Below, one piece after another: positions 7,354 to 15,539 of a stretch of DNA of 35,108 nt (position 1 is its first letter; each line of letters opens with the position of its first letter). The stretch covers positions 1-35,108 of the forward strand of contig REEU01000111.1 of the NCBI GenBank assembly GCA_007694905.1, read 5' to 3'. The translations under genes and the position numbers were made by a program. The notes under the pieces are model-generated. The model was not told where the DNA came from and searched no databases. It saw only the letters and a list, made by a program, of their open reading frames with translations. The stretch comes from Gammaproteobacteria bacterium (GTDB taxonomy: Bacteria > Pseudomonadota > Gammaproteobacteria > Pseudomonadales > Azotimanducaceae).

Positions 7354-9549
7354 TCAGGTGCGGGTGAGCTGCCAGCAGCGATGGGCGGGGCGGCCGCGGG
7401 CACAGTCCTCGTCCAGGGTGGCGCGGGTGATGTCCTCCATCCTGACCCCTTCCGGCGGCGTCCAGGTGAGCCGGAACTTGCGCGCGTGGTTCAGGAACAG
7501 GAGACGGCCTGCGGGTGCGAGCAAGGTCAACGCCGCGTCGAGCAGGCGCGCATGGTCACGCTGCAGATCCAGATCGTTGCGGGTACGTGCCGAGTTCGAG
7601 AACGTGGGCGGGTCGAGGAGGATGAGGTCGAACGGGACCTCCTCACGTCCCGGCCCCTCGAGCCACTCGAGGACGTCCGCGCGCACGCGCCGATGATGAC
7701 GATCATCGAGCCGGTTGCGGGAGAAGTTGTCGCCTGCCCAGTCCAGATACGTCCGGGAAAGATCCACGCTGATGGTCGCAGCGGCGCCCGCCAGCGCCGC
7801 GTGTACGGTGGCGGTTCCGGTGTACGCGTACAGGTTCAGAAAGCGCGTGCCCGGATGTTCCCGTGACAGGGCCGCGATGCGACGTCGGACGCCGCGTGAG
7901 TCGAGATACAGGCCGGTATCCAGGTAGTCGCTGAGGTTGACTGCGAAGTGGGCGCCGTCTTCCTCGACCACGGCTCGGGTCGGCGCCGTACCGACGCTTT
8001 GCTGACGATTGTACTGGGTGGCGGGTGTCTGACGGCGCCGAACGCGGAAGTGGACCGCGGCCGGATCGATGCCCGCGGCGTTCGGCAGCAGCATGAGGGC
8101 CGCCTCACGCCGACGCTCCGCGAGCACCGGGTCGACGGTGGCGGGCGCTGCCATTTCCTGCACGCAAAGCGCGTCGCCGTAGCGGTCGACGACCAGGGCG
8201 TACTCCGGCAAGTCCCGGTCATAGAGTCGGTAGGCAGTGGTGCGCACGCGACGGGCGAAGCGGGCCAGATGCTGAGCGTTCTTCTTCACCCGGTTGGCGA
8301 ACATGGTTGCGTGCTCCAGCGCCTGCGGCGGCATCTGATCGTCGCCGTCCGAGCGGCCCGCCTCCACGCTGCCGGTGAGCATCCAGGCGTCGAGGGGGCC
8401 GTTCTTGCAGGGGTGGCGTTCGAGTCGGGGCAGGTCCAGTTCCCGCAGCAGTTCTGCCCCGTCTCTGTCCACCGTATCCGCCGCTGCGGCGATCAGCAGG
8501 GCCACCGGTGCACCGGCGCCACGGCGGCGCAGGGCGCGGCCGAGGTCGGCCAGGGCGCCGTCGCTGGCCAGCCGCTGGCCGTAGGGAGGATTGCCTGTGA
8601 TCAGCCCGATAGGCCCGGGCAGTTCCTCGAGATCCTCGAGTCGGCCCGGAGCAAGGTCGAGTTCCAGCTCGAAGCGGTGCCCGGCCCCGGCGGTGTCGAG
8701 ATGGGCCCGGGTGCGTTCGATCTGGGCTGGATCCTGATCACGGCCGAACAGGCGCACGCGGGTCCCCTCAGCAGCGGAGTGTTCGGCCGTGATCGCCGCC
8801 CAGCGCTGCGGATCATGGCCACTCCAGGACTCGAAGCCGAAGCGTGAGCGCAGTGCTCCGGGTGGCACGTCCGCAGCGATCAGGGCGCCTTCGATAAGCA
8901 GCGTTCCCGAGCCGCACACCGGATCCACCAGCCAGCCCTCGGCGCCCGACTGCCAGCCGCCCCGCAGGAGGAGCCCGGCGGCCAGATTCTCCTTCAGCGG
9001 TGCTTCGCCGCCATCGTGGCGCCAGCCGCGTCGATGCAGAGCTTCGCCGGCCAGGTCCAGATACAGCGTGACGCGGTCCCGGTGCAGCACGGCCTGCAGG
9101 CGCATGTCCGGATGCACCGGATCGATGTCCGGGCGGGCGCCCCAGGCGTCGCGGAGCACGTCCACCACTGCATCCTTGACCCGCTGGCGGGCGAATCCGG
9201 TATGGCGAAGTTCGCGGCTCGTGCCATCGAAGCCTACGGCCAGCGTTGCCCCCGGGGTCATGAGATCGGGCCAGGGCAGGGTGGCGACGCCGGCGTGGAG
9301 TTGGTCTGAATCGCGGGCCGGGAAGGCCGCCAGGGGCCAGAGCACCCGGCTGGCCAGTCGCGAGCGGTAGCAGATGCGGTAGGCGAGGGTGAGATCCGCC
9401 TCGAGCTGGACGCCGCCGGTGCGGACCTGCATCTTGCCGGCGCCGAAGGATTCCAGCTCGGCGGCGAGGAGGTCCTCGAGGTGGCGCGGTGCGCGGACAA
9501 AGATCCGGGCGCGACCCCGGCCCTCGGGTGCGAGCAGACGCAGGCTCAT
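7354..9549 (-). CDS. rlmKL: Fused 23S rRNA methyltransferase RlmKL (m7G2069 / m2G2445)
   Basis: A 731-aa two-domain enzyme that methylates 23S rRNA during large-subunit assembly. The N-terminal RlmL half has a THUMP region (about 15-165) followed by a Rossmann methyltransferase with DPVCGSGT at 209-216 and the m2G-type NPPYG at 320-324. The C-terminal RlmK half has LNLYAYTGT near 571-579 and LLDPPTFSNS near 644-653. E. coli RlmL (YcbY) is 702 aa, so this is full length. I chose the ATG at 9549, which aligns with the known N-terminus. A TTG-initiated extension to 9627 would add 26 residues without support. There is no strong Shine-Dalgarno sequence. Divergent from rmf, as in other gammaproteobacteria. 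Confidence 0.95.
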   Translation of the reverse strand: MSLRLLAPEGRGRARIFVRAPRHLEDLLAAELESFGAGKMQVRTGGVQLEADLTLAYRICYRSRLASRVLWPLAAFPARDSDQLHAGVATLPWPDLMTPGATLAVGFDGTSRELRHTGFARQRVKDAVVDVLRDAWGARPDIDPVHPDMRLQAVLHRDRVTLYLDLAGEALHRRGWRHDGGEAPLKENLAAGLLLRGGWQSGAEGWLVDPVCGSGTLLIEGALIAADVPPGALRSRFGFESWSGHDPQRWAAITAEHSAAEGTRVRLFGRDQDPAQIERTRAHLDTAGAGHRFELELDLAPGRLEDLEELPGPIGLITGNPPYGQRLASDGALADLGRALRRRGAGAPVALLIAAAADTVDRDGAELLRELDLPRLERHPCKNGPLDAWMLTGSVEAGRSDGDDQMPPQALEHATMFANRVKKNAQHLARFARRVRTTAYRLYDRDLPEYALVVDRYGDALCVQEMAAPATVDPVLAERRREAALMLLPNAAGIDPAAVHFRVRRRQTPATQYNRQQSVGTAPTRAVVEEDGAHFAVNLSDYLDTGLYLDSRGVRRRIAALSREHPGTRFLNLYAYTGTATVHAALAGAAATISVDLSRTYLDWAGDNFSRNRLDDRHHRRVRADVLEWLEGPGREEVPFDLILLDPPTFSNSARTRNDLDLQRDHARLLDAALTLLAPAGRLLFLNHARKFRLTWTPPEGVRMEDITRATLDEDCARGRPAHRCWQLTRT

Positions 9550-9851
9550 GTCGGCTGTCCGACGAACGGCAGCGCGGCGGTCGTCCCGCTGCAGCCCTCG
9601 ACTGCCGTGCGATATGCCCTCAGGCAATGGGAGCGCGCAAGCTTATTCCGAAAAGTCGGTGTACAGCCTGGGAGGGCGCCGCTAAAAACATGGGACGTCT
9701 GGGCGCGTCTGCGATGAAGCGCGCGGCCGACGGGGACACCCTGTCCCGGGATACGATGCTGGATGCAAGTTGACTTGGATCGCCTCTGCGCCAAGGTCGC
9801 GGAGGGCAGCCCCCGGTCTCCGCCGGGCGGTACCATCAGGGAGAATCGTAG
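9550..9851. other. Gene-free region between rlmKL and rmf
   Basis: This 302-bp divergent spacer must contain the promoters of rlmKL (minus) and rmf (plus). A short inverted repeat, GGGACA-CCC-TGTCCC, lies near 9739-9753, just before a weak TACGAT -10 candidate. TTGACT at 9770-9775 resembles a -35 without a matching -10. A fragment tgggagcgcg near 9629 recalls the REP heads but has no partner. No open frame here looks coding. Confidence 0.5.
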
Positions 9852-10052
9852 ATGAAGCGACACAAGCGTGACCCCGCAAGCAGAGCCTGGAACAAGGGGT
9901 ACCAGGCCGGATTCATCGGGCGATCCCGCGAGACGTGTCCCCATCAGGCCATCCCCCAGCGCGAGAGCTGGATCGAAGGCTGGACCCTCGGGCAGCGTGA
10001 CCTGACCGAGGGCACGCTGCCGCTGGCGGGTTTCCACAAACGCACCTTCTGA
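9852..10052 (+). CDS. rmf: Ribosome modulation factor
   Basis: A 66-aa basic protein that in gammaproteobacteria binds 70S ribosomes in stationary phase and promotes inactive 100S dimers. The first half is a near match to E. coli Rmf: MKRHKRDPASRAW, GYQAGFIGRS, CPHQ and a WIEGWTLG block. It is longer than E. coli Rmf (55 aa), with a C-terminal extension ending in LAGFHKRTF, as in Pseudomonas-type proteins. AGGGAGA about eight bases upstream supports the ATG. It converges with pyrD, the two stops being three bases apart, so no separate terminator fits. The rlmKL-rmf-pyrD neighbourhood is conserved in related bacteria. Confidence 0.95.
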   Translation: MKRHKRDPASRAWNKGYQAGFIGRSRETCPHQAIPQRESWIEGWTLGQRDLTEGTLPLAGFHKRTF

Positions 10053-10055
10053 CAC

Positions 10056-11081
10056 CTAGCCACCGCCATGGCTGCCGCGCAGGTCTCGGGCGATTTCCCG
10101 GACCAGGGCCGGCCCGTGGTAGATGAAGCCGGTGTAGATCTGAACCAGGTCTGCGCCGGCATCCCTTGCGGCCCGGGCGCGGCGGCCGCTGTCGATGCCG
10201 CCGACGCCGATCAGGGTCAGCGCTGTACCTGCTGTCGCCCGGATACAGCGCAGCACTTCGAGGCTGCGCGCGTGTAAGGGCGGCCCGGACAGCCCGCCCG
10301 ACTCGCTGCTGACGGGAAGATGCGACACGTCGGGTCGGGCAATAGTGGTGTTCGTGGCGATGACGCCGTCGATGCCGGTGGCGATGAGGCGATCCGTGGT
10401 CGCCTTGATGTCGTCGTCGTGGAGATCGGGGGCGAGCTTCACCAGCAGCGGTGTTCGCGTCCCTTCGCGGTCCGCGAGGCACGCCCGCGTATCGGCGATG
10501 CCCGTGAGCAGATCATCGAGGGCCTGCCCCAGTTGCAGATCGCGCAGCCCCGGCGTGTTGGGTGAAGACAGGTTCAGCGTCACGTAGTCGGCCCAGGCGT
10601 GTACTGCCGTGAGGCCGGCGTTGTAGTCCTCCAGCGACCGCTCGGGCGGCGTGTCTTTGTTCTTGCCGATGTTGATTCCGAGCACACCTCCGTAGCGTCG
10701 GTTCGCGACCCGCCGCAGCAGATGGTCGAGCCCCAGGTTGTTGAAGCCGAGCCGATTGATGAGCGCGCGAGCCTCGGGAATGCGGAACAGGCGTGGCTTC
10801 GGGTTGCCGGGCTGCGGGCGCGGCGTCACGGTGCCCACTTCGACGAAACCGAAGCCGAGGCCTCCGAGCATCTCGAAGGCGTCCGCGTTCTTGTCCAGCC
10901 CGGCGGCGAGTCCGATTCGGTTGGGGAAACGCAGGCCCATGTGCTCCACGGGGTCGAGCACCGGCGGGCCGGCGAGGCGATCGAGCTGCAGCTGGCTCGC
11001 CAGCTGCAGGCTGGCCATGGCGAAGTCGTGGGAGGCCTCCGGCTCCATGCGCATGAGCAGGGGGGCGATGTGCTTGTACAA
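10056..11081 (-). CDS. pyrD: Dihydroorotate dehydrogenase (quinone), class 2, TTG start
   Basis: A 341-aa FMN enzyme that oxidises dihydroorotate to orotate and passes electrons to quinone at the inner membrane, in de novo pyrimidine synthesis. Visible motifs are GLAAGLDKN (58-65), GTVTPRPQPGNPKPR (83-97), INRLGFNN (108-115), GINIGKNKDTP (135-145), NLSSPNTPGLR (170-180) with the class 2 Ser173, IGVGGI and LVQIYTGF near the C-terminus. The start is TTG at 11081: AAGGGAG sits six bases upstream, and the resulting MYKHIAPLL aligns with known PyrD N-termini. The next ATG is nine codons in and would cut the membrane-associated helix. An upstream extension to 11138 is Arg-rich and not PyrD-like. 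Confidence 0.93.
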   Translation of the reverse strand: MYKHIAPLLMRMEPEASHDFAMASLQLASQLQLDRLAGPPVLDPVEHMGLRFPNRIGLAAGLDKNADAFEMLGGLGFGFVEVGTVTPRPQPGNPKPRLFRIPEARALINRLGFNNLGLDHLLRRVANRRYGGVLGINIGKNKDTPPERSLEDYNAGLTAVHAWADYVTLNLSSPNTPGLRDLQLGQALDDLLTGIADTRACLADREGTRTPLLVKLAPDLHDDDIKATTDRLIATGIDGVIATNTTIARPDVSHLPVSSESGGLSGPPLHARSLEVLRCIRATAGTALTLIGVGGIDSGRRARAARDAGADLVQIYTGFIYHGPALVREIARDLRGSHGGG

Positions 11082-11169
11082 GAATGGCTCCCTTCTTCGG
11101 CGGCAGGCGCAAGTGTCGGGCCCTCGGCGCTCCGGCACAAGCGCGCACGACGCTGGCCTGGCGAATCGT

Positions 11170-11236
11170 CAGTAGCAGAGGGTGTCCGCGCGGCAGCCGC
11201 GCCGATGGGCTGGCTGCGCTGCACTCACTCCCACTG
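11170..11236. repeat. Degenerate REP-like unit
   Basis: The right end is actcccactg (11227-11236), one base from the family end gctcccactg. The left end, cagtagcagag from 11170, carries GTAG in place of GTGG. The interior is G/C-rich with partial self-complementarity (ggcagccgcgccg / tggctgcgctgc). It lies 45 bases from copy C. It is shorter (67 bp) than full copies, so this is a tentative relic. Confidence 0.4.
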
Positions 11237-11280
11237 GGTCATCGCAGATGCTGGAGTATTGCTCGATGCCAGCGATGCGT

Positions 11281-11389
11281 CAGTGGGAGCGAAGGTCGCC
11301 CGCAGGGCGGCCTTGCGATTGCCGACTGCCGGCGGGTTCAGGCGTGACATAGATCGCGACGCCCGCTTCGCGGACGTTTGCTCCCACTG
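11281..11389. repeat. REPIN-like inverted repeat, copy C
   Basis: The 109-bp element has cagtgggagc at 11281-11290 and gctcccactg at 11380-11389. Its left inner palindrome, around gtcgcccgcagggcggc, is the clearest in the family. It aligns with copy A in the same orientation. It lies 39 bases beyond the 3' end of the S9 peptidase gene. Confidence 0.8.
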
Positions 11390-11427
11390 GGTTTCTCTCG
11401 TGCACATCGCCAGTGGACGCTGTCATC

Positions 11428-13386
11428 TCAATGCCTGGTTCGCGGCTGGAGGTTGCGGATGGGGACGGGCTCGATGTCGTCGGCTGGGGTGAAGCCGAAC
11501 ACGCGGCCGTAGAAGTAGAGTTCCGCCTCCAGGGCGCGGCGGATGTTCGCCGCTTGCCGGAATCCGTGCTGCTCACCTTCGAACGCCACGTAGGCCACGG
11601 GTTGGCCCTTGGCTTCGAGGGCCGCCACCATGGTTTCGGCCTGGGAGGGCGGCACGATGCGGTCCTCCATGCCCTGCAGGAAGATCACCGGGCAGGCGAG
11701 TTGGTCGACATGGTGAATGGGCGAGCGGGCCCGATAAACGTCTGCCGCTTCCGGCCAGGGTCCGATCAGGCTGTCCAGATACCGGGATTCGAACTTGTGG
11801 GTGTCCTGGGCCAGCGCCTCCAGGTCGCCGACGCCGTAGAGGCTCGCGCCGGCACGGAACACATCGTGGAAGGTCAGCGCGGCCAGCGTTGTGTAGCCGC
11901 CGGCGCTGGAGCCGCGGATGGCGAGCCGCGTCGGATCGACGTCACCGCGGTCCACCAGGTAGCGTGCTCCGGCAACGCAGTCTTCCACGTCCGCCAGGCC
12001 CCAGGCGCCCTTGAGTCGGTCCCGGTAGGCACGACCGTAGCCGGTGCTGCCGCGGTAGTTCACGTCCAGGATCGCGAAGCCCCTTGAGGTCCAGAACTGC
12101 ACCTTAAGATTCAGCACCGACGCGGTGGCACCGGTGGGTCCGCCGTGGCTCATGACCAACAGCGGCGGGCGTTCGTCCTCAGCACCGCGGCAGGTCTCAT
12201 GGGCAGGGGGATAGAAGTACGCGTGGGCCACGTCGCCTTCACCCGTGGGGAAATCCAGAGGCTCGGGGACGGAGATGGCCGCGTGCGGCAGCGTCAGCTC
12301 GCTGGAGGTCCGCATGACCGAGTGCTGTCCGCTGGCGGGATCGATCCGGATCAGTTCTGGAAACCGGTCGGGTGCCGCGCCGATGCAGACCAGGGCGTCG
12401 CCGTCGCTGACGAGGCCGGAGAGCTGCGTGAAGGGTAGTGGAAGCATCTCCAGGGAGCCGTCACCGAGATCGAGCAGCCCCAGGCGATCGCCCTCGGGCG
12501 CCTGCCAGGTGCAGGCGATGCGCTCGCCGAGTCCGGTCCAGGTCCGCATGCCGAACTGCCACAGCGGCAGTCCGAACTCCGCCTCCATGGGCAGCAGCGG
12601 TCGTACCTCGTCGGCGACGCACTGCTGCAGGTTCCACCAGCCGCTGCGATCCGATACGAACACCACAGAGCCGTCGGCCAGCCATTCCGGCTGGAAGATG
12701 GATTCGTCGTCGCCACCAGCGATGGCGTGCACGTCCGCCGGCATGCCCTGATCGTCCAGTTCGGCGCGCCACAGCGTGGTGCCGTCCCAGGGCATGGCGG
12801 GATGGTCCCAGCTCAGCCAGACCAAGCTGGAAGCCTCCGCCGACAGGCGTGGGCAGGCGAAGAAATCGTGGCCTGAGGCCAGCTCCGTGATCGACGCAGT
12901 GCCGGGCGGTCCGGTCAGCGTGATGGCGGCGATGAAGTTGCGTGCTTCGCGATGGGCGACGTCCTCCTCGCCGACGGCCAGCAGTCGCAAACGGCCCTGA
13001 TCGACCACCAGGTCGGCCCAGCGGCGCCCATCCGGCGGCGTCAGTGGCATGGGCACCGCTTCGGCAGCATCGAGTTCCAAGGCGTAGATGCGCTGGTCCC
13101 CGAAGTTGACGAAGTAGAGCCAGCCCGCGCTGACGGCGTAGCAGGCGCCGCCGTACTCGTGGACGCGACTGCGGGCATTGAACGGCGGCGGCAGGCAGTC
13201 CTCGATGCGGCCGTCTGGACGGCGGCGAACGATGACGCAGCGGCCTGCCTCAGCGGGTCGTGACTCCATCCAGTATATGGCTCCTGCGACGGCGCTCGGA
13301 AAGGCAAGGCCCAGCGCACCACGCAGGAGAACGTCGGTGGTGATGGGAGAGCGCCAAGTGCCGTAGGGGGCGAGGGGGGTGGTCAT
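11428..13386 (-). CDS. S9 family (prolyl oligopeptidase-type) serine peptidase
   Basis: A 652-aa peptidase with an N-terminal beta-propeller-like region (about 1-390) and a C-terminal alpha/beta-hydrolase domain. The catalytic triad can be read as Ser494 in GSSAGGY, Asp575 in GMEDRIVP and His607 in GEQHGF. The oxyanion-side SHGGPTG motif lies ahead of the nucleophile. There is no signal peptide, so it probably acts on short peptides in the cytoplasm. The ATG at 13386 has GGAG five bases upstream. An in-frame GTG at 13392 would overlap that site. It is 14 bases after the GNAT gene and last in a three-gene minus-strand run. The substrate cannot be told from the sequence. Confidence 0.92.
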   Translation of the reverse strand: MTTPLAPYGTWRSPITTDVLLRGALGLAFPSAVAGAIYWMESRPAEAGRCVIVRRRPDGRIEDCLPPPFNARSRVHEYGGACYAVSAGWLYFVNFGDQRIYALELDAAEAVPMPLTPPDGRRWADLVVDQGRLRLLAVGEEDVAHREARNFIAAITLTGPPGTASITELASGHDFFACPRLSAEASSLVWLSWDHPAMPWDGTTLWRAELDDQGMPADVHAIAGGDDESIFQPEWLADGSVVFVSDRSGWWNLQQCVADEVRPLLPMEAEFGLPLWQFGMRTWTGLGERIACTWQAPEGDRLGLLDLGDGSLEMLPLPFTQLSGLVSDGDALVCIGAAPDRFPELIRIDPASGQHSVMRTSSELTLPHAAISVPEPLDFPTGEGDVAHAYFYPPAHETCRGAEDERPPLLVMSHGGPTGATASVLNLKVQFWTSRGFAILDVNYRGSTGYGRAYRDRLKGAWGLADVEDCVAGARYLVDRGDVDPTRLAIRGSSAGGYTTLAALTFHDVFRAGASLYGVGDLEALAQDTHKFESRYLDSLIGPWPEAADVYRARSPIHHVDQLACPVIFLQGMEDRIVPPSQAETMVAALEAKGQPVAYVAFEGEQHGFRQAANIRRALEAELYFYGRVFGFTPADDIEPVPIRNLQPRTRH

Positions 13387-13400
13387 GATCACTCCGGGGG

Positions 13401-14024
13401 TCAGGGAAGCTTGCGGGCGACGTCCGGCGATACGCCTGGCGGCAGCAGTTCGCGACGGGTGTGGACAAGAGCCCAGCGTTCGTGATCCCGCCAGGCGCCG
13501 TCGATGAACAGATAGGCTGGAGAGAATCCTTCCCGCCGGAAACCGAGTCGGCGCACCAGGGCAATGGAGGGCGCATTGCCGGGCTGGATGTTTGCCTCCA
13601 GTCGATGCAGGCCGAGCTGGTAAACCGCCACTCGGATCACCTGCCTCAAGCCCTCGGTCATGAGCCCCTGGCCGTTGAATCCCGAACCCGCGTAGTAGCC
13701 GAGATAGGCGGAAAGGAACGCGCCGTGGACGATGTTGTTGAGGTTGATGACCGCGGCAATGCGGTGATCCTCCCGTAGGCAGACGAAGAAGCCGGTGTGA
13801 TCGTTGCGGGCCATGCGCTGCAGATAGAGCGCGTAGCCCGCTGTGCTCATTGGCGGCTGAATCCAGGGGTGGTGCAGCTTGCGGGAGCGGCGCATCAGGT
13901 CCAGGAACTCCTCCTGGTCGGCGCTGGTCGGGTGGCGCAGGTAGACGCGGGCGTTCTCGATCTCGAGCGATTCCTGAATGGTCGCTGCCTTGCGTGCGGC
14001 ATGGCGGTCGGCGGCTTCGGTCAC
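13401..14024 (-). CDS. GNAT family N-acetyltransferase (RimJ/RimL-like)
   Basis: A 207-aa acetyltransferase. The acetyl-CoA pyrophosphate-binding loop is FNGQGLM at about 116-122 (Q/RxxGxG/A form), followed by HRLEANIQPGN and SIALVRRLGFRREG (about 140-166), typical of the RimJ/RimL branch that acetylates protein N-termini or small amines. The start is a GTG at 14024 overlapping the previous stop as GTGA, which suggests translational coupling. No good internal start fits the N-terminal strand (IENARVYLRHPT). The acceptor is unknown. The coupling links it to the upstream C39-like peptidase and the downstream S9 peptidase. Confidence 0.9.
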   Translation of the reverse strand: MTEAADRHAARKAATIQESLEIENARVYLRHPTSADQEEFLDLMRRSRKLHHPWIQPPMSTAGYALYLQRMARNDHTGFFVCLREDHRIAAVINLNNIVHGAFLSAYLGYYAGSGFNGQGLMTEGLRQVIRVAVYQLGLHRLEANIQPGNAPSIALVRRLGFRREGFSPAYLFIDGAWRDHERWALVHTRRELLPPGVSPDVARKLP

Positions 14025-15067
14025 GGGGCGGGTTCCAGGCCGATGTTCTGTCGCGGCCAGAGCAGGTAGCCCACGCCGCGATCGCCGAGCCAGGCGCGAA
14101 GGAAAGCGCGGCGGTCGTATTCCCGCGCCACGTCGCTGCCGTTGGCGCCGGCAGGATCGTTCACGGTGACCCGGTCGCGGCCGAGGCCGCGCAACACCAC
14201 GAGATGGCCTCCCGTGCGCGGCAGCGGAGCATCCATCAGCTCGCCAGCCTCGAAGCGGATGGACGTGACGATGGGATAGCCCGCCGTCAGGATGCGTGCC
14301 GCCTGCGCGGCCGAATCGAAGGTCCGGATCACTCCGCTGGCACCTGCGTGCCAGGCCGCTGCGAGATTGGCCGGCCAGATGCCGAACAGACGATGCTGGG
14401 GATGACGACTGGCGTAGGCGAATTGTTCCAGATCGCGCGGGATGCCGAGGGCCGCGAGCACCATGGCAACGCTCACTGGCGAACAGATCTGCCGGGCGAT
14501 GTCATCGGCGCAGGACATCTGTGAGAACCCGGGCACCGGCAACGTCGGCGCCTCGCTGCCGTCGTCAGCGATGTCGTTGAGCAGACGTGGTCTGAGGCTG
14601 ACGGCGAGATCGACTTCCGGTGGAGTGCTGCCGGACTCCACCTCAATCTGCAGTCGACAACCCGTGAGCGTGTCCACCGTCTCGAAACAGTCGATGCCGG
14701 CCTCGGCGCGCCGCTGAGGCGGCCCGACGGGCCCATAGTCGCCTTTGGGCCAGGGTAGAGGCGACTTCGTGTCCTCGGGGAGCGTGATGCTGACGAGGTC
14801 GAGGGCGCCGCCCCCCTCCCATGTGGCGTACATGCGGTAGCGTCGTGGCGCCCGCTGACCGAGGATCAGGCTGGGCACGCACAGGGTGCCGGCGAGGAGC
14901 GTGCCGAGATCGATGCCAGCGACCCAGGTGCCTGCCTCCGCGCCAGGTTCGAACACGAGTCGCCCGCAGACGTCGCCGTCCAGTGTGACGGCGGACCGTG
15001 GCATGGGTGCCTCGGCACCGAACCAGAGCAGTCGGTGGGCGGTTGGCATGGCGGCGTCCGGTTGCAT
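14021..15067 (-). CDS. C39-like papain-fold cysteine peptidase
   Basis: A 348-aa protein. The C-terminal half (about 175-340) is a C39_2-type papain-like domain. Gln183 in FSQMSCADD probably forms the oxyanion hole, Cys195 in RQICSPVSVAMVL is the nucleophile, and His288 in GGHLVVLRGL and Asp304 in VNDPAG complete the triad. The N-terminal half (about 1-170) is a beta-rich region of unknown role. No signal peptide or lipobox is visible, which is unusual for a family often exported or fused to ABC transporters. The start chosen is ATG 15067; ATG 15049 is possible, and the open frame continues upstream without support. It is first in the run with GNAT and S9 peptidase. A peptide-processing or cell-wall-peptide role is inference only. 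Confidence 0.85.
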   Translation of the reverse strand: MQPDAAMPTAHRLLWFGAEAPMPRSAVTLDGDVCGRLVFEPGAEAGTWVAGIDLGTLLAGTLCVPSLILGQRAPRRYRMYATWEGGGALDLVSITLPEDTKSPLPWPKGDYGPVGPPQRRAEAGIDCFETVDTLTGCRLQIEVESGSTPPEVDLAVSLRPRLLNDIADDGSEAPTLPVPGFSQMSCADDIARQICSPVSVAMVLAALGIPRDLEQFAYASRHPQHRLFGIWPANLAAAWHAGASGVIRTFDSAAQAARILTAGYPIVTSIRFEAGELMDAPLPRTGGHLVVLRGLGRDRVTVNDPAGANGSDVAREYDRRAFLRAWLGDRGVGYLLWPRQNIGLEPAP

Positions 15068-15145
15068 GCCTGCATGATAAGGGGAGGCTCGACACCGGCG
15101 CGAGTCCTGCCCTGTGCCCGGCAGACTGCCCGACTCCAGAGCGCC

Positions 15146-15415
15146 ATGACGACGACAAGGAACATGACGGACAGACGCGAGCTGATTCTCTACGGCACGC
15201 TCGGTTGCAGCCTGTGTGCAATGGCGTTGGAGCTGGCAGCGCCTGAGGCGGCTCGCGCGGGCTTCGAGCTGGCCGAGGTGGACGTGGCCGAGGACGACGG
15301 GCTTCTGGATGCGTACGGGACACGGATTCCCGTGGTTCGGCGCAGCGATGGTCGCGGCGAACTCGACTGGCCCTTCGATCGCCACGCGCTGCGCCTGTTC
15401 CTGCAGGACGACTGA
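15146..15415 (+). CDS. Glutaredoxin family protein (DUF836-type)
   Basis: An 89-aa thioredoxin-fold protein with the active-site motif GTLGCSLC (Cys21, Cys24) and the cis-proline in RIPVVRR (Pro62). This matches the short DUF836/glutaredoxin-like family common in gammaproteobacteria, thought to act in thiol-disulfide exchange. ATG 15146 has only AGAG upstream. ATG 15164 (MTDRREL) has AAGGA but at very short spacing, so the start is uncertain by six residues. It diverges from the C39 peptidase and converges with tatD across a REP-like element. Confidence 0.85.
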   Translation: MTTTRNMTDRRELILYGTLGCSLCAMALELAAPEAARAGFELAEVDVAEDDGLLDAYGTRIPVVRRSDGRGELDWPFDRHALRLFLQDD

Positions 15416-15422
15416 GCGGAGG

Positions 15423-15517
15423 CTTGTGGGAGCAGGCAGGCGACGCCGCGATGGCATGGCGTTATGGGCTTGGCAGGCTCGGCCCGTCCGCTGCGCGGCC
15501 TGGGCCCTCCCACAAGC
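15423..15517. repeat. REPIN-like inverted repeat with GTGG heads, second subfamily
   Basis: The 95-bp element is bounded by gcttgtgggag (15423-15433) and its exact reverse complement ctcccacaagc (15507-15517). The head TTGTGGGAG and interior differ from copies A-D, but the layout is the same: two inward units with GTGG heads. It fills the convergent gap between the CxxC protein gene (stop 15415) and tatD (stop 15540). Confidence 0.75.
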
Positions 15518-15539
15518 GAAGCGCTCGCGTGAGTGGAGA

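Larger units (their letters stand above)
11082..11427. other. Gene-free region holding two REP-like elements
   Basis: This 346-bp stretch separates the pyrD start from the stop of the S9 peptidase gene. It holds a degenerate REP-like unit (11170-11236) and a full one (11281-11389). A weak pyrD promoter candidate on the minus strand (TTGTGC, 17 bases, GACACT) lies within about 11108-11136. No coding frame is evident. Confidence 0.5.
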
